This document shows positions 1 to 8,900 of a DNA stretch of 64,000 nt, one piece after another. The stretch lies in contig NZ_LRDB01000045.1 of assembly GCF_001592935.1 (NCBI RefSeq), positions 1 to 64,000 on the forward strand. The letters run 5' to 3'. The position numbers were made by a program, and so were the translations under genes. The stretch's first letter is position 1. Each line of letters starts with the position of its first letter. The DNA is from Roseivirga echinicomitans. GTDB taxonomy: Bacteria; Bacteroidota; Bacteroidia; Cytophagales; Cyclobacteriaceae. The notes beneath the pieces are model-generated. The model did not search any database and was not told the origin of the DNA. It worked only from the letters and a program-made list of their open reading frames with translations.

Positions 1-5
1 ACTTG

Positions 6-76
6 AGGCGTTGAGCGGATTCGAACCGCTGTACGAGCTTTTGCAGAGCTCTGCCTAGCCACTCGGCCACAACGCC
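6..76 (-). tRNA. tRNA-Cys (GCA)
   Basis: On the minus strand a full cloverleaf can be drawn. The acceptor stem GGCGTTG pairs with CAACGCC, and the discriminator is U, as expected for tRNA-Cys. The anticodon stem GAGCT/AGCTC encloses the loop CTGCAAA, so the anticodon is GCA. The T arm AGCGG-TTCGAAT-CCGCT is perfect. The 3' CCA is not encoded. The gene lies in the same direction as rpsA, downstream of its terminator. Confidence 0.95.
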
Positions 77-148
77 CTTTCGAGAGCGCAAAGATATCAA
101 TTAATGACTATGCACCCAATGTTTGTTAGAATTTTAAACCTCAAAACC

Positions 149-179
149 AAAAAAAGACACCCTATCGCTAAGGTGTCTT
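149..179 (-). terminator. Intrinsic terminator of rpsA
   Basis: An 8-bp perfect stem (AAGACACC/GGTGTCTT at 172-179 and 154-161) with a 10-nt loop is followed on the minus strand by a T-run, about 30 bases past the rpsA stop codon. Confidence 0.85.
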
Positions 180-208
180 CTCTGTATGTATTTGAATAAG
201 CGTTTGCC

Positions 209-2269
209 TTATTTCTCCTCTTCAGACGAAGCTTCGTCAGTTTTTGGAGAAGCCTCTTCAGTTGCTGGTGCTTCTTCTTTAGCACTAACTTCTTTCTTAG
301 CTTTTGGGGCTGCTTTCTCTTTTTTCACCTCTGCTGCTTTTTTAGCCTCGTTAGCCTTTTTCGTATTGTCTTCCATTTCGGCTTTCAATGCAGAAAGTGC
401 ATCAAGGTCACCTAAAGTAGAGACATCTTCGTTATTAGACTTGTTCGCTGCTTTAGCTTTAGCTGGTTTGCTTGCTTTAGCTGGTTTCTCAGAAGGAGCT
501 GGTTTAGTATGAGTGTTTGTGTGTGACAATACAATTCTCTTATCATCTTTAGAGAATTCAACCACAACAAAATCAATAGTTTCACCTACTTCTACTTCAG
601 AACCATCTTCTTTCTTCAAATGCTTGTGAGTAGCAAGACCTTCTAAACCGTAAGGTAATTCAAGTGTTGCTCCTTTGTCATTTTTAGAAAGTACAGTACA
701 CTTGTGCGCTGATCCTTGTTTGAATACAGTTTGGAAAGTATCCCAAGGATTCTCTTCCAATTGCTTATGACCTAGGGCCAATCTTCTGTTATCAATATCA
801 AGTTCTAACACTTGTACTTCAAGCTCTTCTCCTACTTTAACAAATTCAGATGGATGTTTGATTTTCTTAGTCCAAGAAAGATCAGAAACGTGTACCAAAC
901 CATCGATACCTTCTTCTAACTCGATGAATAAACCAAAGTTAGTTAGGTTACGAACAATACCTTTGTGGTTTGTACCCACACCGTATTTCGTTAATACATC
1001 GCTCTTAGTCCAAGGATCCTCAGTCAATTGCTTGATACCCAATGACATTTTCCTTTCTTCTCTATCTAGGGTCAACACAACCGCATCAAGTTTATCACCA
1101 ATGTTGATGAAGTCTTGTGGGTTTCTTAAGTGCTGCGACCAAGACATTTCTGAAACGTGGATCAAACCTTCAACACCTGGGAACAATTCAAGGAATGCAC
1201 CGTAATCGGCAACATTAACGATTGAACCAGATACTTTAGAACCGATTTCGATTGTAGTTTCTAATTTATCCCAAGGGTGCTCAGTCAATTGCTTCATACC
1301 AAGAGATATTCTCTTCTTGTCATCGTCAAAATCAAGAACAACCACGTTCACTTTTTCGTCAAGGTTCAATACTTCAGCTGGATCGTTGATACGTCCCCAT
1401 GAAATATCTGTGATATGCAATAGACCATCAACACCACCTAGATCGATGAATACACCGAAGTTAGTCATGTTCTTGATCACACCTTCGAGTACTTGACCTT
1501 TCTCAAGGTTTTCAAGAATCTTAGCTTTTTGCTTCTCAAGATCTTTTTCAATAAGTATTTTATGAGATACTACTACGTTATCGTTAGTGTAGTTGATTTT
1601 CACAACTTTCACTTCCATTTTCTTACCTACAAAAACATCAAAGTCTCTGATTGGCTTCACATCGATTTGAGAACCTGGTAGGAAAGACTCGATTCCGAAT
1701 ACGTCTACGATCAAACCACCTTTGGTTCTTCTCTTCACCATACCCTCGATCACTTTGTCATTCTCGTAACCATCTTGGATCAATTCCCAAGCCTTAACGA
1801 TCTTAGCTTTTCTTCTAGAAAGAACTAATTGACCTAAGGAGTTTTCTTGCTCTTCGATGTAAACCTCTACTTGATCACCAACTTTCAATCCTGGAGTGTC
1901 TCTGAATTCAGAAGCACCAACTAATCCATCAGATTTGAAACCAATGTTCAAAACCAAATCTCTATCGTTGATAGAAACGATGGTAGCCGATACAACCTTC
2001 TTCTCTTCTACAGTAGTAAGGGTGTTTTCATAGATTGAAGCTAATTCTTCTCTTTTCTTACGAGAGTAACCTTCTCCAAAACCTTTTTTCTCGAATTCTT
2101 CCCAATCAAATTCTTCTCCGGCATCAGCAACTTTTGCAGCTGGTGCAGCTTTGATAGACTTTTCTTTTTTGGGAGCTTTCTCAGTAGAAGGGGCTTCTAC
2201 TGGTGTTTCAACTTCAGCAACGGGAGTTTTCACTTCCTCTACTTCGTTTGTTTTATTTTCTTCTGACAT
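209..2269 (-). CDS. rpsA: 30S ribosomal protein S1
   Basis: This is the mRNA-binding S1 protein of the 30S subunit, which unfolds mRNA and delivers it to the ribosome; Bacteroidota depend little on Shine-Dalgarno pairing. The 686-residue protein has an acidic/Lys-rich N-terminal extension (about residues 1-65) and six consecutive S1 (OB-fold) repeats between about 85 and 600. Repeats 3-5 are the most canonical (NFGVFIDL, YGAFLEL and NFGLFIEL motifs, each followed by an SW-containing segment). The last 90 or so residues form a low-complexity Ala/Lys/Glu tail. It is longer than E. coli S1 (557 residues) because of both ends. Its own promoter and terminator suggest a single-gene transcript. Confidence 0.96.
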   Translation of the reverse strand: MSEENKTNEVEEVKTPVAEVETPVEAPSTEKAPKKEKSIKAAPAAKVADAGEEFDWEEFEKKGFGEGYSRKKREELASIYENTLTTVEEKKVVSATIVSINDRDLVLNIGFKSDGLVGASEFRDTPGLKVGDQVEVYIEEQENSLGQLVLSRRKAKIVKAWELIQDGYENDKVIEGMVKRRTKGGLIVDVFGIESFLPGSQIDVKPIRDFDVFVGKKMEVKVVKINYTNDNVVVSHKILIEKDLEKQKAKILENLEKGQVLEGVIKNMTNFGVFIDLGGVDGLLHITDISWGRINDPAEVLNLDEKVNVVVLDFDDDKKRISLGMKQLTEHPWDKLETTIEIGSKVSGSIVNVADYGAFLELFPGVEGLIHVSEMSWSQHLRNPQDFINIGDKLDAVVLTLDREERKMSLGIKQLTEDPWTKSDVLTKYGVGTNHKGIVRNLTNFGLFIELEEGIDGLVHVSDLSWTKKIKHPSEFVKVGEELEVQVLELDIDNRRLALGHKQLEENPWDTFQTVFKQGSAHKCTVLSKNDKGATLELPYGLEGLATHKHLKKEDGSEVEVGETIDFVVVEFSKDDKRIVLSHTNTHTKPAPSEKPAKASKPAKAKAANKSNNEDVSTLGDLDALSALKAEMEDNTKKANEAKKAAEVKKEKAAPKAKKEVSAKEEAPATEEASPKTDEASSEEEK

Positions 2270-2390
2270 AAAAAAACTCTGTGTATTACTCCATCCGGCA
2301 ACCAGAGCTATAACCGGTGGATTTTATTTAGAATAACCTTTCGTAAAACACGAAAAGCCCGCCTTACTCAAAACGGATTGCAAAGGTAGG
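2270..2390 (-). promoter_or_regulatory. rpsA promoter and structured 5' leader
   Basis: A TACCTTTG box (2381-2388, read on the minus strand) matches the Bacteroidota -7 consensus TAnnTTTG; the upstream -33 element is weak. Transcription would start near 2375 and give a leader of about 100 nt. In it CCACCGG and CCGGATGG segments (about 2294-2321) can pair as an imperfect hairpin ending some 25 nt before the ATG. S1 autoregulation through its own leader is known in E. coli; its operation here is inference. Confidence 0.5.
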
Positions 2391-2424
2391 AAAATCCGTC
2401 AAAAACTAAGAATAGAATAGAGAA

Positions 2425-2922
2425 TTAATTAAGGCTCAAGTATTTGAGCCATTGTTCAGAAGTTAAACCGCTGAAGTTCCTCACAAACATAATGTAAGAG
2501 GGTTTAAAAGGGCGGTTTTTAAGCAGCATCCCTGCTTCTTCTGGTGTTTTATCTCCCTTCATGGAGTTACATTTATTGCATGCTGCCACCAAGTTTTGCC
2601 ATGACGACTTACCTCCCCTTGATTTTGGCACCACATGGTCTAAGGTCAGACTTCTCGGACTTCCACAATACTGACACTCTTGACTATCTCGTTTGAAGAT
2701 ATTTTGTCTAGAAAGCACCACACTTTTAAATGGGGAATAAATATACTTCTGGAGTCTTATAACAGATGGCATTGGAAACTGAGCAGTTACAGTCCTAAGA
2801 AATTTGCCTGGAGCATCATGAACCATATCGGCTTTGCTTAAAAATAAAAGCAGAAAAGCCCTTTCAACAGTACAAACTGTTAACGGGCTGTAATCCTGAT
2901 TTAAAACTAATACGCGCTTCAT
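2425..2922 (-). CDS. HNH endonuclease family protein
   Basis: A 165-residue protein with a C-terminal HNH nuclease domain. A zinc knuckle is formed by Cys83-x2-Cys86 and Cys115-x2-Cys118. The catalytic segment is DHVVPKSRGG (Asp95-His96), followed by Asn110 and KGDKTP. The N-terminal 80 residues (KRVLVLNQDYSPL start) are typical of the short stand-alone HNH proteins found throughout Bacteroidota and other bacteria. The substrate is unknown. It is the last gene of the tsaD operon, starting one base past the NlpC stop. There is no partner modification gene, so a restriction role is not suggested. Confidence 0.85.
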   Translation of the reverse strand: MKRVLVLNQDYSPLTVCTVERAFLLLFLSKADMVHDAPGKFLRTVTAQFPMPSVIRLQKYIYSPFKSVVLSRQNIFKRDSQECQYCGSPRSLTLDHVVPKSRGGKSSWQNLVAACNKCNSMKGDKTPEEAGMLLKNRPFKPSYIMFVRNFSGLTSEQWLKYLSLN

Positions 2923-2923
2923 G

Positions 2924-3718
2924 TCATGTGTAATCTCTCAATATTCGCTTGATTTTAAATAGGTGGTGAGAGTAATTATTTTGTTCTACAGAGAAAACCC
3001 CCTGCTCATCTAATTTATCAATCTTTACTTTGCCAGAAGCATGAATGATTTCCGTTGGGCTTAATACCATGCCTACATGATTCATTTTACCTTCTTTGTT
3101 TGTAAAAAAGGCCAAATCGCCAGGCATTACATTTTCATAGCCCACTTCTTTTCCTTTGGTGATTTGGTCTTTGGAATCGCGCGGCATTCGGTAACCAGCA
3201 ATCCGCAGCACCATTTGAGTAAAGCCAGAGCAGTCAATTCCGAAAGGTGTAGTGCCCCCCCAGAGATAAGGTGAGTTCAAATATTTCTTCGCTAATTCAA
3301 GAGTTAAATCAACACTCCACCGTTGGTGAATACTTTTAGCTTCGCCATTAAAAGCGAAGCGCTCTTGATCCATAAACAACGAATTATTCAAAATAGGCAA
3401 AACAGCACCCAGAGTGATATGAATCACACTTTTACCGTACAGGATTTGTGAAGTCAGATCCGTACATATTTTATATTCTGAATTATCGATTTGCTCAAAA
3501 TATTCTTGAGTAATTCGATAATGTTGTTTGGCATCTATCCAGCCTTCATAACCATCAAAAACATTTTGAATACGCAACCATTGCTTGTTTTTAGACTCCT
3601 CCAAAACAGCATAGTGTTCGCCAAACAGTAACTGAGAGATCATCTCAGAGGCATCTGACCCCTTTGCTCGAATAGGTACAATGCTCAAACGTGAAATTCC
3701 GTAATCAATAGGCTCCAT
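2924..3718 (-). CDS. C40 family peptidase (NlpC/P60, with SH3-like domain)
   Basis: A likely gamma-D-glutamyl-diamino-acid endopeptidase acting on peptidoglycan stem peptides. Residues 1-130 look like a bacterial SH3-like region (GYEGWID around 57). The NlpC/P60 domain (about 140-262) carries Cys163 in GIDCSGFTQMV, His214 in NHVGMVL and His226 in IIHASG, which form the expected Cys-His-His triad. No signal peptide is visible, so export is uncertain. The start codon overlaps the smpB stop by one base, indicating coupled expression. Confidence 0.88.
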   Translation of the reverse strand: MEPIDYGISRLSIVPIRAKGSDASEMISQLLFGEHYAVLEESKNKQWLRIQNVFDGYEGWIDAKQHYRITQEYFEQIDNSEYKICTDLTSQILYGKSVIHITLGAVLPILNNSLFMDQERFAFNGEAKSIHQRWSVDLTLELAKKYLNSPYLWGGTTPFGIDCSGFTQMVLRIAGYRMPRDSKDQITKGKEVGYENVMPGDLAFFTNKEGKMNHVGMVLSPTEIIHASGKVKIDKLDEQGVFSVEQNNYSHHLFKIKRILRDYT

Positions 3719-4185
3719 TAGTATTTTGCACGTTCTAAATCCCGCTTAATATCTTTGTCTTTAATAGAGTTACGCTTGTCAAAAAGCTTTTTACCCTTTC
3801 CAAGGGCTATTTCAAGTTTGGCAAAACCCCTATCGGTAATAAACAATCTTAACGGAATGATAGACAATCCCTTTTCGTCAAGTTTTGATTCTAATTTTGA
3901 AAGTTCTCTTTTTGTTAAAAGCAGCTTTCTTTCTCTGTCGGTAACATGGTTATTATAGCTACCTTCAGAAAACTGGGCAATATGCAATTGTTTAATATAC
4001 AGCTCGCCATTTTTAAAAAAGCAATAGGAGTCTTGTAGCTGAACTTTACCTTCTCTAATAGACTTGATCTCTGTGCCTTGTAATTGCATGCCGGCCACAT
4101 ATTTATCTATGAATTCAAATTCATAACTCGCCCTTCTATTTTTAATATTGATGTTGTTCGAAAACCTATTTTTATCTTTCGCCAT
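3718..4185 (-). CDS. smpB: SsrA-binding protein SmpB
   Basis: Partner of tmRNA in trans-translation, rescuing stalled ribosomes. The 155-residue length, the ELYIKQLHIAQFSEGSYNNH core and the basic C-terminal tail (KDKDIKRDLERAKY) are characteristic of SmpB. It sits within the tsaD operon with no gap to its neighbours (upstream stop at 4186, downstream start at 3718). The tmRNA gene itself was not seen in this window. Confidence 0.96.
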   Translation of the reverse strand: MAKDKNRFSNNINIKNRRASYEFEFIDKYVAGMQLQGTEIKSIREGKVQLQDSYCFFKNGELYIKQLHIAQFSEGSYNNHVTDRERKLLLTKRELSKLESKLDEKGLSIIPLRLFITDRGFAKLEIALGKGKKLFDKRNSIKDKDIKRDLERAKY

Positions 4186-4581
4186 CTATCTTTCTAAACT
4201 AGTAAAAATTTGGTTCAACTTATCCTTCTTTAAAATTTTCTGTCCAGTACGGCCAGTAGCAATCAACCTCCCCCCTGCTAAAGCTCTAATTTCACAGATT
4301 AATTCATTCTTCTCAATGGACAAAAGTTTCGCTTCAAAATTCAACTCAGTATTAAACAACGCTGGAGAAACATGTCTTATCTCTAACATAGTGCCAATTC
4401 CTTCTTCATCGGCTTCTTTCATCTCAAGCGCAAATAAACGTGATGACCATTCCATTTCTCTACCGAGGGCAAAAGTGCTCATTACCTGATGTACTTCGCC
4501 AGCGTCAAAACTGGCTGCATCGGTAGTTTTTACTGTATACCGGTGTATCCTAACCGCTCCCAATCCCACATTATTTACCAT
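4186..4581 (-). CDS. FlK-like hotdog-fold thioesterase
   Basis: A 131-residue single hotdog domain resembling the fluoroacetyl-CoA thioesterase (FlK) group. Visible features are STFALGREMEWSS (the helix bearing the conserved Glu), a following IRHVSPALFNT strand with a conserved His, and GGRLIATGRTGQKIL near the end. It probably hydrolyses a small acyl-CoA; the substrate cannot be told. The start overlaps the preceding coiled-coil gene by 11 bases, and the stop directly precedes smpB. Confidence 0.65.
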   Translation of the reverse strand: MVNNVGLGAVRIHRYTVKTTDAASFDAGEVHQVMSTFALGREMEWSSRLFALEMKEADEEGIGTMLEIRHVSPALFNTELNFEAKLLSIEKNELICEIRALAGGRLIATGRTGQKILKKDKLNQIFTSLER

Positions 4582-4891
4582 TGGTTAAGCCCAATTTAGT
4601 TTTAATCAATTCGGTTTGAAGCTGTTCGGTGAGTTTTCTGCAATCACGCAATTTATTAGAACAAGACTCCAAACTCTCTTTTTGTTGCCTTACATAAAGA
4701 TCCATTTTAATTTGAATCTTCTCTTTTGGCGTCATCTTTTCTTTAACTTCTTTTTCAGCTTTCAGTGCGGCTTCTAGCTTTTTTCTCATTTTAAACTGAT
4801 TTCCCACCTCTGCCTTCAAGGCCTCATTTTCTTTTTCTAATACACTAATATAATTTTTCGCTACTACTAGTTGTTCAAATTCTGACTTCAT
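4571..4891 (-). CDS. Small coiled-coil protein of unknown function
   Basis: I do not recognise this 106-residue protein. It is almost wholly helical and charged, with heptad-like spacing (VLEKENEALKAEV; ESCSNKLRDCRKLTEQLQ), so a coiled-coil dimer is likely. There is no signal peptide or membrane segment. It starts 7 bases after the tsaD stop and overlaps the thioesterase gene, so it is a genuine operon member. Confidence 0.7.
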   Translation of the reverse strand: MKSEFEQLVVAKNYISVLEKENEALKAEVGNQFKMRKKLEAALKAEKEVKEKMTPKEKIQIKMDLYVRQQKESLESCSNKLRDCRKLTEQLQTELIKTKLGLTNGK

Positions 4892-4898
4892 ATTTCTT

Positions 4899-5912
4899 CT
4901 AAAATTTCATCCTCGGTAAAGCGCTTACCTCCTGGCTAGTAAACTCTCCTGCTAAATACTTATAATGTGCAGCCATACCAATCATTGCAGCGTTGTCTGT
5001 ACAATATTCAAAAGCGGGCACATAAACTTTCCAGTTTTCCTTTTCTGCCATAATGTTAAGTCCATTTCGTAAACCACTATTGGCCGATACGCCACCAGCC
5101 AGTGCAATGTTTTTAATTTCAAATTGCCGAGCGGCTTTTCTCAACTTCTGCAAAAGCATTTCCACAAGGGTATGTTGAATACTTGCACAGATATCATTGA
5201 GATTTTCATCAATGAATTTTTCATTCTTTTTTAATTCGTCTCTCAAAAAATATAGAATACCGGTCTTTATTCCGCTAAAGGAATATTCCAACCCAGGCAT
5301 TTCTGTTTGTGGAAGTTTAAACCGGCTAGGGTCACCCAACTGTGCATATTTATCAATTAAAGGCCCGCCTGGATAATTCAACCCCAGAAGTTTGGCCGAT
5401 TTATCAAAGGCCTCTCCTACTGCATCATCCCGGGTTTCTCCCACTATCTCCATTTCTAAATAGCTTTTCACCAACACTATCTGCGTATGTCCCCCACTCA
5501 CTGTCAAACACAAAAACGGAAACTCTGGTTTTGGGTCGTCAATAAAATGCGCCAAAATATGGGCTTGCATATGGTTCACTTCAATCAAAGGAATATTCAA
5601 AGCCAAGGCCATTGATTTGGCAAAAGAAGTACCTACCAAAAGCGCTCCCAAAAGGCCAGGGCCTCGAGTAAAAGCAATAGCAGACAAACTCGATTTGTCT
5701 ATGGCCGCATTTTTGAGTGCTTCGTCTACTACTGGCACAATATTTTGCTGATGAGCGCGTGATGCTAATTCGGGGACAACTCCGCCATAATTTCCATGGA
5801 CAGATTGTGTAGCGATTATATTATTAAGTACTTTGCCGTTATCTACAATAGCTGCAGAAGTTTCATCGCAAGAAGATTCAAGGGCCAGTATTTTGATATC
5901 GGAGGTGGGCAT
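4899..5912 (-). CDS. tsaD: tRNA N6-adenosine threonylcarbamoyltransferase TsaD
   Basis: Catalytic subunit of the t6A37 tRNA-modification enzyme. The 337 residues match the family. Visible features are an ASKHA-type N-terminus (LALESSCDETSA), the metal-binding pair His114 and His118 in HMQAH, SGGHTQIVLV and the C-terminal DNAAMIGMA segment. It heads the leftward operon through smpB to the HNH gene. Its ATG shares one base (5912) with the TTG start of the divergent tamB-like gene, so its promoter must lie inside that gene. Confidence 0.97.
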   Translation of the reverse strand: MPTSDIKILALESSCDETSAAIVDNGKVLNNIIATQSVHGNYGGVVPELASRAHQQNIVPVVDEALKNAAIDKSSLSAIAFTRGPGLLGALLVGTSFAKSMALALNIPLIEVNHMQAHILAHFIDDPKPEFPFLCLTVSGGHTQIVLVKSYLEMEIVGETRDDAVGEAFDKSAKLLGLNYPGGPLIDKYAQLGDPSRFKLPQTEMPGLEYSFSGIKTGILYFLRDELKKNEKFIDENLNDICASIQHTLVEMLLQKLRKAARQFEIKNIALAGGVSANSGLRNGLNIMAEKENWKVYVPAFEYCTDNAAMIGMAAHYKYLAGEFTSQEVSALPRMKF

Positions 5913-8900
5913 TGACAGAGAAAATTAAAAGATCGCAAGTTATTAAAAAACGGATAGTCAAATCAATATTATGGTTGTGCCTTTCGCCAATCATTCTATT
6001 ATTTATAATTATTGGGTTAATCCACCTTCCTCCCGTTCAGAATTACTTAGTTGATAAGGCCGCAGACTACTTAACTGAAAAAACAGGTTATCGTTCCGAA
6101 ATTGGTTACACAAATATTCGTTGGTTCAATTCTGTCACCATTGACGACTTAACAGTATACGATCAAAATGACGTAAAAATGATTGATGTACGGGAGTTAG
6201 TTCTTTCGTTTAAACTGAAAGAATTAATTAGCGGAAAAGACATTTCGATCAACGAAGCTTGGTTAAATAGAGCTTCTGTAAACTTAAGAGATGAAGGAGA
6301 AAGCGGACTAAATATTGATAACTGGGTAGGCAAAATCACTGATTTAACCTCATCAACAGATTCAGACTCTACAAACCTTAACGTCTTTTCTATTGAAAAA
6401 ATCACACTTCTCAATTCAGAGTTTAGTCTTTCAGACTCCAGAAAGGATTCAATTGCTGATGGTTTTGACTATAACCATTTCACACTTAAAAATCTAAGGG
6501 CCGATATTCGCAACCTCGAATCTGTTGGTGGTGATTTTGAAATTAATGTCCAATTTCTCACAGCTGAAGACGAAGCTTCAGGCCTTAAAATAGAGAAATT
6601 GGAAAGCATTTTCCAGACCTCGTTAAAGAAGATGGCCTTTACGAACCTTGACCTTGTGATTGGAAAAAGCCATATCAAAGACTCCATCGTACTGAATTTT
6701 GACGATCCCTCTGCCATGAGTGAATTTGTGACAGATGTAGCATTTGACGTCAACTTCAGAAATTCACTATTACACTCAGATGAGCTTGGCTTTTTTGTGC
6801 CTGAATTCAAAAAATACGATCAGCAAATAAAGATTGATGGTTATTTTCAAGGAAAAGTAAATTCCTTCTATTCGGATGATTTCACCATTTCCTTTGGAGA
6901 ACACTCTAAACTAAATGGGCGACTGGACATTGAAGGCCTACCAAATATCAATGAAACCATTTTTGACATTGACTTAGACGATTCATTTCTAAAAGCCACC
7001 GACCTAAAACAATTCATTAATGATCGTACATTCAAAATCTCAAATAAACTTGGCTTAATTGAATTAGACGGTCAATATGATGGTCTAATAAATGATTTTG
7101 TAGCTGATGGCGAGTTTAAAACTGCTTTGGGTAATGCTAAACCAAATGTTCAAATTACTTTACCAGAAAACAAACTAGCATCATATAGTGGTAGATTATC
7201 TTTAGAAGACTTCAATGTTGGAGTACTTACAGAAGATAGTACTTTTCAAAAAGTAAACTTAAATGGTAGTATTGAGGGGGAAGGTTTTACTCTTGAACAG
7301 GCCAATTTCAAGCTCGATGCTAAAGTGAGTAGGATTGGAATATTAGGCTATCAATATGTAAATATCACTACCAATGGCACATTTGCTCAGTCATTTTTCT
7401 CCGGAGATATATCAGTAGATGATCCCAACTTAATTTTTAAAGCTGAGGGTTCTGTAGATTTACGTAACAACAAAAAACTATTCAAAATCAATGGGCGTTT
7501 GTCTCGTGCAGACCTGGCAGCCATTAATTTAACAAAGGAGGAAGTTTTTGTTGCTTCTGATTTCAACTTGGACTTTGAAGGTGTAAAACTTGATAGCCTA
7601 TTGGGTAATTTTCACCTCACCGATGCATACCTCAAGTATGGCAAGGAAGACATACTGGTAGATTCCGTTTTCTTTTCTTCACAGCGTAGTTCTAGAAATA
7701 GAACTGTGAGATTTAACTCAGATTACTTTAATATTAACATGGATGGCCAATTTGAGTTTTCAACCTTACTGACCGAGCTTCAAAACATTAACGGCCAATA
7801 CAAGCTTGTCTTCTCTAGTCGGAGTAATGAAATCCCTGAATATCTAAAAACCCACAGCAGAAGTGCGCAGGCTTTCGATATTACCTATTCAGCAGAATTA
7901 CCCAATATCAACCCTATCATTCAACTTTTCGACTCTGTTATTTATGTAGGAAAGAACGCTTCGTTAAACGGACGTTTCAATAATTTCAATACAGAAGACT
8001 TTCAGTTAAATGCGAAAATTGATTCGCTGATTTACTCCAATATCTCATTTCTTGAGAATGAAATTGACATCAATGCCAGCAGTTTACGAGACCCTGAAAA
8101 GGTACTCGCCCTAGGGTATTTATATTCTAAAAAACAGATATACGCCAACACCTCAGAAACAGACGCCTTAACACTTGAAGCCGTATGGGATGGCAAAAGA
8201 ATTGAATTAAGGCATAATATTGAGCAAACAACCAGTGGGAACTATGCTGAAATTGGAGCAGGAATCGACTTTTTTGAGAACCGTACTGAGCTTAGATTCC
8301 AAGAATCGAACATTATTGCCTTAGATCAAACCTGGAACATTACGGAAAACAACGTAATCGTTTTTGGTAAAGACAATATCAGTATTGAGAATTTAGACAT
8401 CTATAATGACACACAGTCAATTACATTAGATGGTGACATTTCCGTATCTCGAGATAGCACCGAAAGTATGAGGATAGTTTTTGAAAATGTTGAAGTAGAA
8501 AACTTAAATACACTTACCCTAAAATCTTATTCGGGTAAAATCAATGGTTCTGTTAATATTCAAAACCTACTCTACAACCCATTGATTTTTGGAGATATCA
8601 ATATCAAAGAATTCAAAATTGACGAATTTTTGGTGGGCGACATCAGTGGAGCTTTACTTTGGAACGACTTCAATAGAAAATTCGACATCAATTTAATTGT
8701 AGATAGGTTGGGAAAAAAAATCATTCAACTCGAAGGTGATTTTTTCCCTACTAGGAACAGCAATCAGCTAGATTTAGACCTCACCCTAAACGAGACCAAC
8801 CTTAATATTGGAGAACCTTATATTGAGGATTATTTCACAAAAATAGCAGGAAATATAAGTGGCAAATTAACAGTTGGAGGAACGCTCTCTGACCCGTTAA

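Noticed and set aside
858-1205. 115-codon plus-strand ORF inside rpsA
   Set aside because: It is antisense to the conserved S1 repeats, has no recognisable domain, and its composition follows that of the rpsA strand.
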